64,000 nucleotides of DNA. Origin: Pogonophryne albipinna. Taxonomy: Eukaryota > Chordata > Actinopteri > Perciformes > Artedidraconidae. The number at the start of each line of letters is the position of its first letter. Within the stretch, counting starts at the first letter, position 1. The translations under genes and the position numbers were made by a program. The notes beneath the pieces were generated by a model, which saw nothing but the letters and a program-made list of their open reading frames with translations, searched no databases and was not told the origin of the DNA. Location: assembly GCA_028583405.1 (NCBI GenBank), contig CM053253.1, positions 17,134,925-17,198,924 of the forward strand, given 5' to 3'. Positions 25,199 to 38,400 of this stretch are shown in pieces.

Positions 25199-27014
25199 GT
25201 GAGGGTCCAAACTTCAATCATATATATCCATAACAACACACCATGTGGGTGTCCTCAGAGAGCAGTGTCCTTCCAAGTGACCGGATCTTTCTCAGATCTC
25301 AAATCTTTCCTAAGTGGTGTATAAAAGAGTAATCCATGAGACATAAACTGTCTAGATTGTGTCCTCCCTGCACTTGAAACCACTTCCACGCTGTCATGCC
25401 TTTTGCCTGATGTAATCACACTAGAAACTAGAAATGCACATTGTGACCTATGCACGTGAGGTTTTTAATCACTTGGTTTAATTTCTTATCATTTGTTTCA
25501 TGTATCTGCAGACCTGGGTAAGTATTTCTTAATATCACCAACACTGTCAGTAGCCATCACTTTTGACATCATGGAATGACATTTTAGGTTATTATAAATG
25601 TTCCCAGGTATAAAGTTGGAAATTGAGGAATTTTGGCTCAAATCTAATTCCCAGGGAGAATTGACTATCCCATTGGGACAGTAAATGGATAATGCATTTA
25701 CAGCAACAAATCTCAGTCCTTATTCCTGTCACCGCAATAACACAATGAGAGACTTTATATGTTTCCTGTCTTATGTCACTGGAGACTTATAGCCTCTCTG
25801 TTGTGTTGAATTCCGCTAAGCTTCTTCCCATTTCATTGCTATCATGTGTGTTTTCCTTCATGTCATTCCGTGTTTTCACATACATGTACGTGCCTGTAAA
25901 CCCAACAGGTAAGTGGTTTTGGGTATGTCTTTGCATTACTGTAAAGGCATTCAGCGTGTGTCTGTGTGTGTCTGTGTGTGTGCATGTCTGTGTGTTTGTG
26001 TGCCTGCCTGTGTATGTGTGTGTTTGTGTGTCTGTATTTGAGTTTGCCAGGAAGGCAGCCAGCAGCATGCCAGTGGGAGGTGGTGTATCCAGCCCAGACA
26101 CTGGCTGTTTATACTACTCTGTTTATTACTGGCACAGTACTACTCAATTATCATCTGATTTATGGATTGGCATGTTTTGTTTTATATGCCCAAATGAGAG
26201 GTTGTTTAGTGCCAACACAAAGGTACTGCAAGTTGGTGTCTGTGTGTGTATTCACGTCATGTGTGCATGTGCAAAAAAGTAGGGTAAAATTATGTGTTCG
26301 TGTGTCTTGTTTCCGTACAAAGTGGATCTTAACTTGAAGCTGTTTGTGTGCCTGTTGGCATGTGTGTAGATTGACAGTGGGAGCTTTCTCTATTGGTCAA
26401 TCGCCAACTGCACAAAAGAAACCATGAATGTGAAAGAAGTATGTGCAAAAACATTTGATTTCAACACAAGCTGGCCCCATAAGGTTCAATATAGTTCTGA
26501 ATGGCCTTTATGCATCTGGTTAGGCTGTATGTACTGAATCCAACATAGTTTCCTGCCTCATTCATTACCCGTTTTACAGACTGCACTCTGGCAGGGATAC
26601 CGTGTGCTGACTCAAACTGTGTGGGAACGCATGGGTATTAAGTATAACAGGGATACAGTAGCTCCCGCAGACTTTGTTCACACAGTTTACTCTCTGTTTC
26701 AATGTGTTTGTGCATGCGTCATAACAACCTCTACATGTCTGCTACTCACATGCACCTGTAACCAGAGTGTGCGCATGTACATGTGTGTGCTCACTGTAAG
26801 TTAGTTCCTGTGTGCAGTGTTTGGGGTCCGGAGGTTGAAGAGTTCACCTCAATTTGTCTATCGTATCGAGGTGCTGTCTCATGTCAGACAGTCACTTCTA
26901 TTTGTCGGACCCCTCCCTGTTGGTCAGCATGTAGGGGTCAGAGGTCAGCTGCAGGTTATCAGAGGAGGATCCACTGCAGTTAAACACTGCTGCTGTAATG
27001 TAAATAAAATACAT

Positions 27015-27120
27015 TTGTTTTTGCATTTCGACCTTTACTTGACAGAGGACAGTGTAGAAATGGGGAGGGAGGGGCAAGGTGGGAGTTCTATGACATGCAA
27101 CGAAGGCAGAACCCAAGAAA
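27015..27120. mobile_element. Degraded teleost SINE-like fragment
   Basis: CGACCTTTACTTGACAGAGG followed by AGAAATGGGGAGGGAG and ATGACATGCAACGAAGG resembles the frequent percomorph repeat with TTTGACAGGACAG...GGGGAATGACATGCAGCAAAGG. The match is imperfect and from memory. Confidence 0.4.
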
Positions 27121-29154
27121 TGGCTGTTTTATGAACACTCACTTCATTTTCACTTTATGTAAGTTAAATGCCATCTGTAGAATACAGTGGAGCATCCACT
27201 TATTATAGTTATGATATTTGTATTTTATCACTGGAAATTCAGATTAAACAAATACATTTGACACAAACACAGACACAATAAATGGTGCTTGTGTGTGTCT
27301 GTGTTTCTGTGCACATGTTGCTACGTGACAGCATGGGTGGACAGTTGTGTCTGTGTGCTGATTGGACTTCTGTGTAAGACAGTGCAAGACGTGTCTGGGC
27401 AGAGGATGGATGTCTTTTTAATCAGACTGTTTCTGTTGGAACTCGGTCAGATGGCCTATTAACCACTATCTGAATGGAGAGAGAGAAGAACAGATGAGGA
27501 AATATACACTTTCTCATCCAGTTGGCAGTGCTGCAGAGAGAGTCAAAGATGAATGTAGTCAGCAGGTCATTGTAATAAATACCTTCCAGCACAAGGGAGG
27601 CTCACTCGCAGCTCTTTCATTGCCTAGAGCTCCTCGTGATCTACTGTAAGTCTTCAGTGATAACATCAGGTAGTTTATTGTTAGTGTTTTATTTACTGCT
27701 TTGTGTGTAGGTGCAAATCCTAGCTAATCTGCCTAAGTGATCAGAGACACTGAACAGGCTTTGAGGAAAGCATCTGTATCAGCTGTTAACACTAATGCAA
27801 GTAGTTGGATTTGTTAAGTAGAGCCCTGAAAGCCGTGGTGGTTACAGAGCTCTTGGAGCAGTCTGTGCACATATGGTAGACTAAAATGAAAAAGTGTCTT
27901 AGTATGACACATTAGGAGTGAATCATTCTGATCATTTCCCTATGAATTTAATCAAGTAGTACTTTCATCAGCCATAAGTGTGTTATTATGAGTTTGGTGC
28001 TTTGAAGAATCTCCAGTTTGTGACAAAGGTTGTTCAAACATGGAAACAAAAAAAGAAAATGTATGTTTTGGGTGAATTTAAAGCCTTTTTGTATTTTCCT
28101 TTTCTTTCCCTTACGGCTATAAATTGTAAACCAGTGGATTTATTTTGTATATTTCTTAATGCTGTTACAGTCCTATAGTTTTCACGTCCCTGTGGAAATG
28201 TGGGAGCTAGATTTCGAGAAATAAATCAGCCTCCCAGTTTCACCATGTCACAGCTATTGAAGTGGTAAGCACTCTGGTATGTACGGGAGGGTTTCAGGAA
28301 AAAGGAGGTTTGTGTATATGTGAACTTATGTATGCACTATATGTGTGTGAGTGTGCACGTGTGTGTCTAGGCTGACACTGAGGAGCATACATGTTGATGG
28401 TAGCGTAGATGGTGAGGGTCTGTTGGTTGTTATATAGGAATTGACGGTTAGGACAAATATTAATTTGCTAAAAAACAACAGTTTGCGTAAAAAAAGAAAC
28501 ACATGTTATGTTGGGCCTTATTCCTATGCCCATAATCAAAACTCAGTGTATGATTTGCAGCTGTCCATCCAATTTCCAATAGCTTTGAAAAATACCTGTC
28601 AACTTCCTGATTGACTGTAGAAAATAGAAAAGCTGCACAGGTTTTTCATTCCACACATATCAAATGTAAACACTATCCTCTTACATGTAAGCATTTAGAC
28701 AAACACGCAGACCAACCACTTCTTTATTTTTTAAACCTCCTTTTGATTTCACCCTGTCATCTACACGCAGACATGATACAAAAGCAAGAGCTAAATGGTA
28801 TTTATATTGCAATAATACATGACTAAGCACAATATAGCATCTATTAGTAATAACCAGACTTGTTAGATCTCTCAGCACTGCATGACAAGCGCCTCAGATA
28901 AAACCCCAGACTGCCTAATAGTACCTTGTCTCTTTTCCTTCTTTCTTCTTCTCCTGCACTTTCTTTTTGCACAACAGAGAAAATGCATTTATTTCTGATC
29001 ATATCTTGCCCTTATTCCATATATTGTGCAAACCTTGAAATCAGAGGATTTTATTTCACTCTACTGTTTATTAAAAGAGAGGAGAAAGAGACACAGTAAT
29101 TAAGACTTATGAAGGGGAGATACAAATCTGTTTTTCCCCTTTAAGGTTATTACT

Positions 29155-29360
29155 ACCTTTAACCTTTATTTAACCATGAAAAGTCAACTGAGAATACAGA
29201 CTCTTTTCAAGAAACACCCTATTTAAAATTCACAGTTTCCCACATTCAGATCTGGGAGAGTCCCAGTGTGACCGCAGCTTCCGACTGTTGGCAACTCAGC
29301 AGCTCTACTGAAGCCATTCACCTCCTTTTTGTGCCATGCTCAAGGGCGTGTGAGCAATAC
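29155..29360. mobile_element. Degraded retroposon fragment (TTTATTTAACC type)
   Basis: CCTTTATTTAACCATGAAAA, then CAACTGAGA and CTCTTTTCAAG, resembles the widespread fish repeat end TTTATTTAACCAGG..AGTC..TTGAGA..AAA.CTCTTTT.CAAG. The following part ends with GTGCCATGCTCAAGGGC, also typical of such elements. Confidence 0.4.
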
Positions 29361-29699
29361 TCCTTGAGGATTCATTATTCACTTTATTTGTATTTTTATC
29401 AATGTCATTCTAAAAGGATGTGAGTTGTAAGACCGGCAAGTTAGTGAAAAACAAGTAAAGGAGAGTTAAAGAGTTGATGGAAAAGAGAGGGTTGATGAGC
29501 TAAGATAGAAAAATATAAACATGTATAAAGAGAGATATACAAGGTAAAAGAAAGAGCTGTGTTTTGACCGCCAGGAATAAAGCGGGGCTGCTTATGTTGG
29601 AAGGCAGATGTGTGCAATGCTCCAGGTGAAAGAAGCAAGAGGAAATGTGAAAATTACTTATTACACGTAGTTTAGGAAGTGGCTGGATTCATGCACAAT

Positions 29700-29700
<1 letters not shown>

Positions 29701-29776
<76 letters not shown>
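29701..29776. repeat. (CT)38 microsatellite
   Basis: Uninterrupted CT units; homopurine on the - strand. Confidence 0.98.
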
Positions 29777-29780
<4 letters not shown>

Positions 29781-30242
29781 CTCACTTCATCTTTCTTTGA
29801 AATGTCACAGCCATGAAATAATATTTTCCCTCTATGAATTTTCTCCTTCTGGTACTCAACAAATCACAGTTCTCCTTCATATTTTCCACTCACATACAGC
29901 CCAGCCCGTCTTCTCATTATTCACACTCTACGTGCCCTCATTTGCCTTCACATTGGTCAAAACATTGACTTCATTTCGCACTGATGGGTTGATGGGGGTA
30001 TATCAGCTATCAAAAGGGACCAGCGTGTCTGCTGGTTTATACACCTGTGCACGTGCTGGCTGTGTGTGATAGCTGATATGCCCTCATGGCAACTTTGCCT
30101 TCCATGGACATGCCTGTGAGCTTATAAAAACACACACTCACAGACATCAAAGTTTGAAGTATAAACAGATGATTCGCCTCCTCTTCTCCACTGGGTAAAT
30201 ATGTGTGCACATGTATATAATGTGTGTACCGACCTTTGATAA

Positions 30243-30330
30243 ATAATGCTATCAGAATTTAATGATAATCTTTATTTAAGGAGCACTTTTCAAAACCCAC
30301 TCGTAAAAGTGATAACAACATATAAAATCA
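30243..30330. mobile_element. Degraded retroposon 3' end
   Basis: TAATCTTTATTTAAGGAGCA and CTTTTCAAAAC resemble the common fish repeat TTTATTTATATAGCACCTTTCAAAAC. Divergent, so only tentative. Confidence 0.3.
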
Positions 30331-30439
30331 ACAGCAAAGTCTTAAAAAAAGTAATAAAGAAGTTAGCCAGACACATGAAAATACAGGCTTAACAAACTGA
30401 CCAAAGCTGTGTACTAGGGGAAGATTATCAGATATTAAT

Positions 30440-30558
<119 letters not shown>

Positions 30559-31814
30559 ATGTGTGTAACTGTATTCATCATCTATGAATGTTAGTTATAA
30601 TTTACATGAATTGCAAACCAACATAACTCATAAAAACTGACACACATACCATTCTAAGCGCGGTGACAGCAAGTATTTGCCCATATGTGGGGGCAGCTTG
30701 TATGTTTTTCCCAGAGTAAACAAACCCGTGTGGATATGGAATAATAATGTGGCGCTTTAAGCAGCTGCTTGGTCACAGCCTGTTTACAGTGTTAGAGGGT
30801 TCTCTTAAGCGCTAATTTGTCACTGTCAGCTTTTTCACACTTCTACGCATGTTTTTTTTTTCAAGTGTGAAGGCCAAACGAGGAGCTCGAAGAGTGTGTT
30901 TTGATTCTATTTTGAGAGTACTCGTGAGAAGATATAGATTGCGTTTGTGTAGGCGCAGGTTGCGCAGCTGTGTGTGTCCTATGGTGAATGGGCTTTGTGG
31001 GATCACATGTGTTTGCACCATGGAGGGTTTTATTGAGTGTGAGTGTTTGTCAATGCATATTTTTATATGTATACATTTCGAGTGTGGGCCATACATTTCT
31101 GGCAACAGAAGTTCAGTAAATGACAGGAAGTAGTCATTGTTTTGAGGTAAATATAAAGCCATCCTGGATGGGTAATACACAGTTAGGCTCTGTTATCAGG
31201 ACCTCAGCATGCACAGCACTGACAGCAGATGTATTATCCTGTGTGTGAGAGCTCCTGGCAGAGTATATAGACTTTATTTTCTAAAAGCACATGCCCTTGT
31301 ATATGTGCCCGTGTCATCCTGTCTTTTGATCTGTAGACTTATTGCACATATCTGTTGTTGAGCATGTGTGTGTGCGAGAATGTGCTTGCATCTCCTGTCT
31401 GCATGTGTTTGTGTGTTTTGTTGTTGAAAGATTTACACTGCAGTCAGTGTCTCACCTCCATCAGTCAAGTCTCGTCTTGTTCCAATCTTCCAAGACTAAG
31501 ACAAGACATACACACAGTACTTACCAGCTTTACTATACACACTCTATTCCTACCACCAAAAAAAATCTGTAAGTAGGTATACATTATGGTCAAAAATCAT
31601 TATTCAAATCCCAATAAAAGTAGCACAAATTGTAATGGTTAAGGAAATTGTATTTTAACTAATTGTGGCTTGTATATTGTGTATAGGCTATGTGCTTACA
31701 TCTTTACCTACAGGACTACACTATGGTCATGCACTTTTTTCTTTGTTTCAATGATTAATTAACAAATCTTTATTGAGCATCTCTTTTTGTGACAACATTT
31801 TCCTGTCTCTGAAG

Positions 31815-31855
31815 GCAAGTCAAGTCCCCTAATATCCAGAAGCAGACAGTGGCGG
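31815..31855 (+). CDS. erc2: Candidate 41-nt exon bridging phase 2 to phase 1
   Basis: Direct splicing of 25198 to the exon near 35.9 kb is out of frame, so an exon must lie between. This 41-nt segment follows a pyrimidine-rich acceptor (TTTTCCTGTCTCTGAAG) and precedes GTGAGA. Its first G completes AG|G (Arg); it then encodes QVKSPNIQKQTVA and leaves one G, which is completed by CT at 35932. The resulting R-Q-V-K matches the start of the ERC1-type exon (SRQVKDQNKKVANL). The family exon is, from memory, about 148 nt, so this one would be strongly shortened. Support is phase, splice sites and a four-residue match; a longer true exon elsewhere in the 10.7-kb gap cannot be excluded. Confidence 0.58.
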
Positions 31856-34800
31856 GTGAGATGACGAAAGATGGCCTGATTGATGGACATCCACACTCTT
31901 TATCGCAGGTTTGGATATGTGTGTGTGCGTTCATGTGTTAATTCATTTTTACTGTACTAATGTATACTGCCCAAGTCTCTCCTCTTATTTTCCTATTCAC
32001 CTCTCTGCAAGACCATTCTCTAAGTATCATCTTTTCCCCTTCATCTATTGCTCTCTAGATTCATCCTTTTTGTATAACTCGGTTCTTCTGAGCAGAGAAA
32101 GACATTTTCCAGTCTTTCAAGCCCCCTGCCTTGCCTCCCTGAATGCATCTGAGAGTCGGCCCTAGGTGGAAGAGATAGCCATTTAGTCCTACAGAAATCA
32201 GCTCCATATGGTAGCAAGGATCAGCGGCATAATGGCTCAGAAGTGAATAGTCAGAACTGATGAGTCAGGCAGGAGAGAGCATCTTGATGTAACATCATTT
32301 TCTGTCATTGTTATTTTCAGGTCTTTTCATGGTCAACATGAGTGTCGGCTGTTCGCTTGACAGTGCATCTGTGTCTCTGTACATGCTTGTGTAAGCTTGC
32401 ACAGCTATGCTGGGGTGTTAATATGCAGAGTGTAGCCATGCCAGGTTATTCCCACAGGACCAATGTAACTCTCTGCCAAAAAGAACCAGAGCCGCTCACA
32501 GTATGTTTTTGGTCGAGTTATTTTGTTATTTTTGTGTGTGCTGGCAAGCAGCATCCAACATCCTATTTCCTCTTCTAAACACTGTTTGAGTAGCACACAT
32601 TAATATTGCTACAACCTGGAAAGAGACATGAACTGAGTGCCAGAAAGAAGTAGGTACAGGTACGAGTGCAGGGGAGTAGTGGAACTGATGTCAGGGAGAT
32701 AGATGACGTCCACAGAAATAGCTAAATGGAAAGTTCCAGAGATGACTGAAGCCTTGTTTTTTTTTTTTATCCAAACGGTGTATTTGTTCATTAATGAATT
32801 GTGATCAGATGTGCTGTTAGCATTTACCAGCTTTACTGTGGAAAAATAAACCTGTGTTTTCGTTCAAATCAACTGTGTAATGGGAGAACCTCACAAACAA
32901 TGGCCTTTTGGTACACAAATATCCAGAACAGTATGATTAAATACAGTGTGCATTCTGTAAATTGTGTTTGCTCAGCAGTCAGGTTGCATCGTGGCCCCAT
33001 ATCTGGCTCTATTTGCCCTGTTTGCTCTCTCTCTAGATGTATCTCTGTTTCCATCAGGAACACAGCACGCTCCGAGGGTAAACACAAACAAACAGTGCCT
33101 TCCCTCAGTGCTCCCCCTCCTTCTCCATCCAGGAGAGTTTATGTGGGATGTGGTGATAGCATCTCTCCGCTTCATCGTCTCCATCGCGCCACGCTGCACT
33201 TCACAAACACAGAGAAAACACTCGTCGGAAATGTTCACTTTCAAAGCCTTCACACAGGCCTTTATTTCTCTCTTATCTGTAACAAAGGGGCATCAATGAC
33301 ACTCGATACCCACCTCTATTTAGAGACACTAGGATTATAGAAAGGTCTTTTTTTTTTAAACCTGGGGAAAGTTAAAGAAGATCGACACATTTCAGGATTT
33401 TCATTCCTTCTAAGCTTGTTCCCACAACCTGTAGATTTGATTGAAACTGTATATGAAACTTCTGGCCATGCACACATGCTTAACATGTTTTAAACATGAA
33501 ATGGGACACACAGAAGTTGATGCTGCGCATTTAACGTTTTTGACAGAGACAGATGTCTGTGTGGTTTTTGTGCCTGTGTGTGTGAAGCTTAGGATCATAG
33601 GTACACAGCTGCTGGAAATGTGCATTCTCTCACTCTCTGCTCGTTTATTTTAGTGATTATAATCCCTCCATCAAACCAGAAAGGGCCAGACTCCATAATG
33701 ATCCTTCCCTAGGGCATTAGGTGATGATTGGCGCTGCAGAGGCAATTATCTTTCCATTTCTCCCCACTCTGAATCTCTCTATCTCTCTTTGCCTTTTTTT
33801 CCATTCTTTGTATGTGAAAGCCAGCAATATTCTCTTGTTACTAATAAAACTCAAGTAACACGCAGACATGCACTGACACAGACAGACAGACACATATACT
33901 ACATAAATGCACACACACACAGAGACAGACACAGTTTTTTGGTCAGGTTTCACTTGGGGGTCCAGCGGTGGCAGCCCCATCTCAGTGGGGTGCGTGTGTG
34001 TGTGCATGTGTGTGTTTCTGTCTGTTCGGCAGGGTCAGACCAGTACTTGTTGATTCTGGTGCATCGAATTACTGCCCGTCTGTCACATCCAATTATGACT
34101 TTGGACTGTTGATGCACACAGCCTGCCTCTGTACGTGTGTGTGCGGTGTTTGTCGCTCACCTCCAGCTGTGTCGTGCTGACGTGACGAGCCACAAGTATC
34201 CGCTTGTGATTTGGCTGCATTGGCGGAATTTTTTTCATCACACTCAGGGATAATCCAACCACTGGTTTTTAAGTCCGTACCACTGAATAAGTGAGTTGAT
34301 TTCTTTGGTCATGCAAAAGTAGTTTTCATGAAGGAGTCAAGCTATTTCATTTTTACCATTGAATTCGAAGAGTTAGCTTCACCATTATCAGGTACAAAGT
34401 CAATATTCGCTTAATATTCACAGATTAGGGGCAGTTAAAAGGCCGTTCACATGCCTCTTGCGTGTTCCAGGCACTGTCTTGTAAAATTACTTTCACTTGA
34501 CTCTTTTCTGTTTTCCATGCATTTAGCATATTCATTTTTTGCCATCAAAATAGTTTCACCATGTGTGAAGCACTATTTAGCCTGGAGCTTCTTATATACA
34601 ATACAAAAAAACCTGCCTATTCAGATTGCTGTCAGACTTAATAATAATGTTAGACACAGGCACATTAACGTTGAACTCCACACATCAGCTCTATTCCGGC
34701 AAATCTAAAATGGTTTCTAAGCATCTTCGACTCTCAAACTAGCATTTACATTCAGAGGCTTCTGAGATTACATTTAAGAGCTCTTGCTCCCGACAATGTG

Positions 34801-35931
34801 TGTTGCTCCGACACACCTAATTGCAACTTGTTGCCCGTGCCGTGTCATATTAATTATATTCATGCTTCTACAAGTGTGTTATGAAAATGGTGGTGTTGAA
34901 GCCTCCAGTGCTGATTCTTACCCTCAACACATCGTTTTGTTCATCTTCTGTTTTGTTGTGATGGCAGATATCTGCTCTGACTCATGCAGAGTATGTATTG
35001 TTAACATTGTTATTCAAAATGATTACATCAGTGTTGTTACTTCACTTTATGTACGGTGGCGCAATCAGTGTTTTATTCTTCATATCAGATTGTGACTTAT
35101 AGTACCTCCTACAACATCTGATCTTGTATTTATGGCTATTTGGGATTTTGTAAGTAACCTCTTGGCAAACCCCTAGCTTTTGTTTTGCAACAAGTACAAC
35201 TGAACTCTAATTGGTTCAGTTTGAGAAGTGTCTGCTTATCCATGTGACTCCGAGGCCTCTGCACTGCTCCCAGAAAAGTGTGAACGTGTGAACTTGAAGG
35301 AAAGTCAACTATTAAGGAGCAGGAGAGAGTTTTTTGAAAAAGAAGACGAGAGAGAGAGAGAGGGGGGTTTATTATTTCAGTCCAGTGTTTCTTTCACAGT
35401 TCCATCACCCAGTGTGGAGAGGGATCCTTTTCCCTCACTCACCGTAGGTGTCAGAGAGGCCACACACAAACTGTGCATGTGATCGTGCACGGTCTACTCC
35501 ACATAGCCACACTCTCACATAAGCACACGCTGCACACTCATATAGATGTTGGCAAAGGTCACAGCACTTACACACTCTATCTCTCCATCACTTATCGCTC
35601 TCTTCGTCTTGGCTGTGTCTCCTTCTTCTGAGTGAAGTCTTGTTCTTCTCTTGCCTCAGCTTTTTTACTTCCTCAAGTCTTTTCTTTTGATTCTGTTTTA
35701 CATGGACTGGATTTCTCTTTTCGCAAAGGGATCAAATGAAAACACCCTTTCTTAAATGATCTTTTGCTAGTATAATATTATTCCAATGCAAAAACATTTA
35801 GTGATGAGTTTTCAAAGCAAAGTGTTCTCAAAGATAAACACTCTCCCTCTGCCTTTTGCTATTTGGCTTCCAACCCTCCTCCTCGACCTCCTTCTCTGAA
35901 CTTCTCTCGCCCCCTTAGCTTCCTCTCTCAG
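31856..35931 (+). other. Intron of the ERC2-like gene (4.1 kb)
   Basis: Starts GTGAGA and ends CTCTCAG, with a pyrimidine-rich 3' end. Nothing else was recognised apart from short CA-rich stretches. Confidence 0.55.
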
Positions 35932-36071
35932 CTTCCCAGGATGCCATGCGGGAGACTGCGGATCGGATCAGAGAGTTGGAGAGGTCACTGAGGGAGAGCA
36001 TGAACACCTCTGCACATAGGGAGGCTCTCTGGGCGCAGGAGGAGACAGCCCGTGTCCAGTCCCAGAGACAG
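35932..36071 (+). CDS. erc2: ERC2-like exon 6 (DRI.ELE..LRES block)
   Basis: The exon encodes ASQDAMRETADRIRELERSL, then RES and QEETARVQSQRQ, matching the ERC block DSLRKKDDRIEELEEALRES...AQEESARTNAEKQ. From D to the final Q it is 44 codons, the length I recall for ERC1. Three acceptors stand close together (AG ending at 35918, 35931 and 35939). The start at 35932 is chosen because only it continues from the 41-nt exon (one base left over). A start at 35940 would fit an upstream exon ending in phase 0, as in other ERC genes, and may be used in another isoform. The donor GTTTAC is weak. The phase at the 3' end is 0. Confidence 0.88.
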
Positions 36072-37762
36072 GTTTACCTGAAGCTTAACACGTTGATGGA
36101 AGACTTAGGACCAGCATACACATACACACACATTCATACACACAGATAGTCTCATGCATCCCTGCATAAGCAGCCTACCTTTAAAACTGACTGCAGGTAT
36201 CAGCTGAGCTTGATCTAAAACAGACCACTGAGAAAATGTGAAGAACTTAACTGCACCTCCATGTGGCTTAGAGTGGAACTGCAGGCAGACTGGATGATGA
36301 ATGATCCATAATCCCTTAATATGTAGTTTTTAACCAACAAATATCATTACAAAAATGGGATCATTGTGTTTTGGTTTCTGTCTGTTATATTCATTCTCTG
36401 CCTAATTTAGTTTTATTCTCTAAACATGCGCTTGTTTATTTTCTACCTCTTAAAAACTGAAACAAAATCTCCCAGCATCCTTTCATTTCTGTCTCTTGTT
36501 AAGTTTGCTATTGCATGCTTGAAAATGTGAGCATATGTTAAACATATTGTGAGAGCATGAGCATGCAATCGGAATTCATTAACACATCTATAGACTTGTA
36601 GTCTTGATGGAGTACAGGCTGCCCTTTTACTCAGTATATCTGTCTGACTGACTGACTGCCAGCCGGCCAGTCTAACTCTTTAAGTGGGTCCAAAAAGTGT
36701 AATTGTGTGCGTTTTGCAACGTGTGTTTGTGTGTGTGAGAGAGAGCATAGGTGTGTCTGTGGTGGGAAAGAGAAACAGGGCAAGGGAGTGTGTTTCCTCT
36801 TGGTGTGAGTGTGCATTTGAATGAGAATGACCTTGCATTACTGATGAGTGCCACAAGTAATATGAGAGCAATTGGCGGTTAGAACAAGAACTAACATTTT
36901 GAGGGAGAATGGTGCTGCATTGCTTCAAACACACATTTATATGCTTTCACCCACACAAAGGGTGCGTTCAAAGACAGAACCTTATTGAGAAAACTTTAAA
37001 GATGAAGCGAGGAGATAGCTGCACAAAACAGGCAAATAGGAGGTTTAGAAAAGTCTGTGAGAGCCAATACTAACTGGCTGTTTTTCTTCTTCATTTTTGC
37101 AATTTCTGGACTTTGCACGCTTGACTTACCGTCAGCATGGATACTGTGTTTATCAAACATTATTCTGATTCACAGAGAAGTCCAAAGGAAAAGTTTATTT
37201 ATGTCTGTGGGACTTTTGCATGAGTAAAGTGAATGATTCAGCATTGACCAAAGTTTACCTCTGTCTAGCCAGGAAAGGTTGTTTTTTAACTTGTGTCAGG
37301 ATAAACTCATTGACCCAAAACTTGTATTGAAATTGCCTTTGTTTCAAGTCAATCCACATCCTTCACATAGAGAATATAACGAGGCAGCATGCAGTCATAC
37401 TAGCGACTGCACTTGACACGTATTGAGCCGGCACTGATAGGAGGAAAGGTCCCCATGTGGCACTGTTGCGCTCAGCATTGATGCTCACTGCTACAGTAGG
37501 TTATGTTAACACGCTGAACTTTGTGAGCCAGAAAGACGTCACTGCACACGGAGGCAGCGAGTCAACATGCCATTAACATGCAGTTACACAGTCATCAGTC
37601 AACTACCACTCTCGCCTCAGACTCCAGAGAAACATAGTGTGTGTGTGGAAAGGGATATTGGGGGACCAGAGAGGGGGACAGATCCTTTTGAAATATCACC
37701 TGACCCTGGCACCGTTTCAGAGCGCGCTGCCAGACTCACATTCTCACATCACCCTCTCTCCT

Positions 37763-37778
37763 CCCCCCCCCCCCCCCC
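37763..37778. repeat. C16 homopolymer
   Basis: Sixteen C in a row inside a pyrimidine-rich region; the - strand is a G16 run. Confidence 0.95.
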
Positions 37779-38129
37779 ACACACTCTTTCCTTGGTTTTT
37801 CCTCTTTCTTCTCCCCTCTGTCCCGGAGTAATCAGTCTCATGATGTGTAATGCGCTGAAACAAGTCCTCCATCAGCCTGACCTGCTGAAATGGAGCATGC
37901 CCCGGGTCGCTTTTCTTCACACCCCCTCTAAGTCTCTCACCCCGTCTCTGCCTCTCTCTGTCTCTTGTCCTTCTCCTGCCATCATCTCTCCTGTCCATTC
38001 TTCGTCCCCGAACATCGTTCTTTCCCATCTGCCTTCTTAAGTTGTCTCAACCAATCATCTCCACCCTCTCTCTCCCTTTCTCTCAATCTAAGTTCCTGTG
38101 TGTCTCCCTCTCTCCCCCTCTTTGCCGTT

Positions 38130-38400
38130 TGAACTAGGCCTCTGAACCAGCAACACCGACGCAAATGGACAAGAGGGATTTGGCCCTTACCTCTGAGCCC
38201 CCAATCAGCTTAACAACTAAAGGGGCTTTGGGCCAGTCTTAGCGAGCCTTAGCCTGGCTGGGGGGCTTTGCCTTGAAGTTGAGCTAAATTAGCACGCACA
38301 GGCCCACCGCTAAGCTGATTAGGTCCCTAATTTCACTAAAATGCATTGTATTCCTTATTAATGATGTGATTGTGAAGTGCAGGCTAGCCTGGGTGGTGGA
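38130..38400. promoter_or_regulatory. Possible intronic enhancer (homeodomain-site cluster)
   Basis: A stretch of ordinary base composition between pyrimidine-rich and repeat-rich DNA. It contains AGCTAAATTAGCACG, GCTGATTAGGTCCCTAATTT and TCCTTATTAATGATGTGATT, a local cluster of TAAT/ATTA cores. The composition resembles vertebrate conserved non-coding elements. No conservation data are available, so this is inference. Confidence 0.3.

Noticed and set aside
25773..26282. 169-codon open frame on the + strand
   Set aside because: TG-rich sequence giving Cys/Val-rich text; no homology, and on the other strand it reads as Thr/His-rich, typical of degraded CA repeats.
35919..35931. Earlier start of ERC2-like exon 6 at 35919
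   Set aside because: It would enter in phase 0 and cannot join the 41-nt exon; the added residues LPLSA have no family match.
37567..38040. 157-codon open frame on the + strand
   Set aside because: It lies in pyrimidine-rich DNA, is full of Ser/Pro/Leu from C/T bias, and matches no family; it is inside an intron of the ERC2-like gene.
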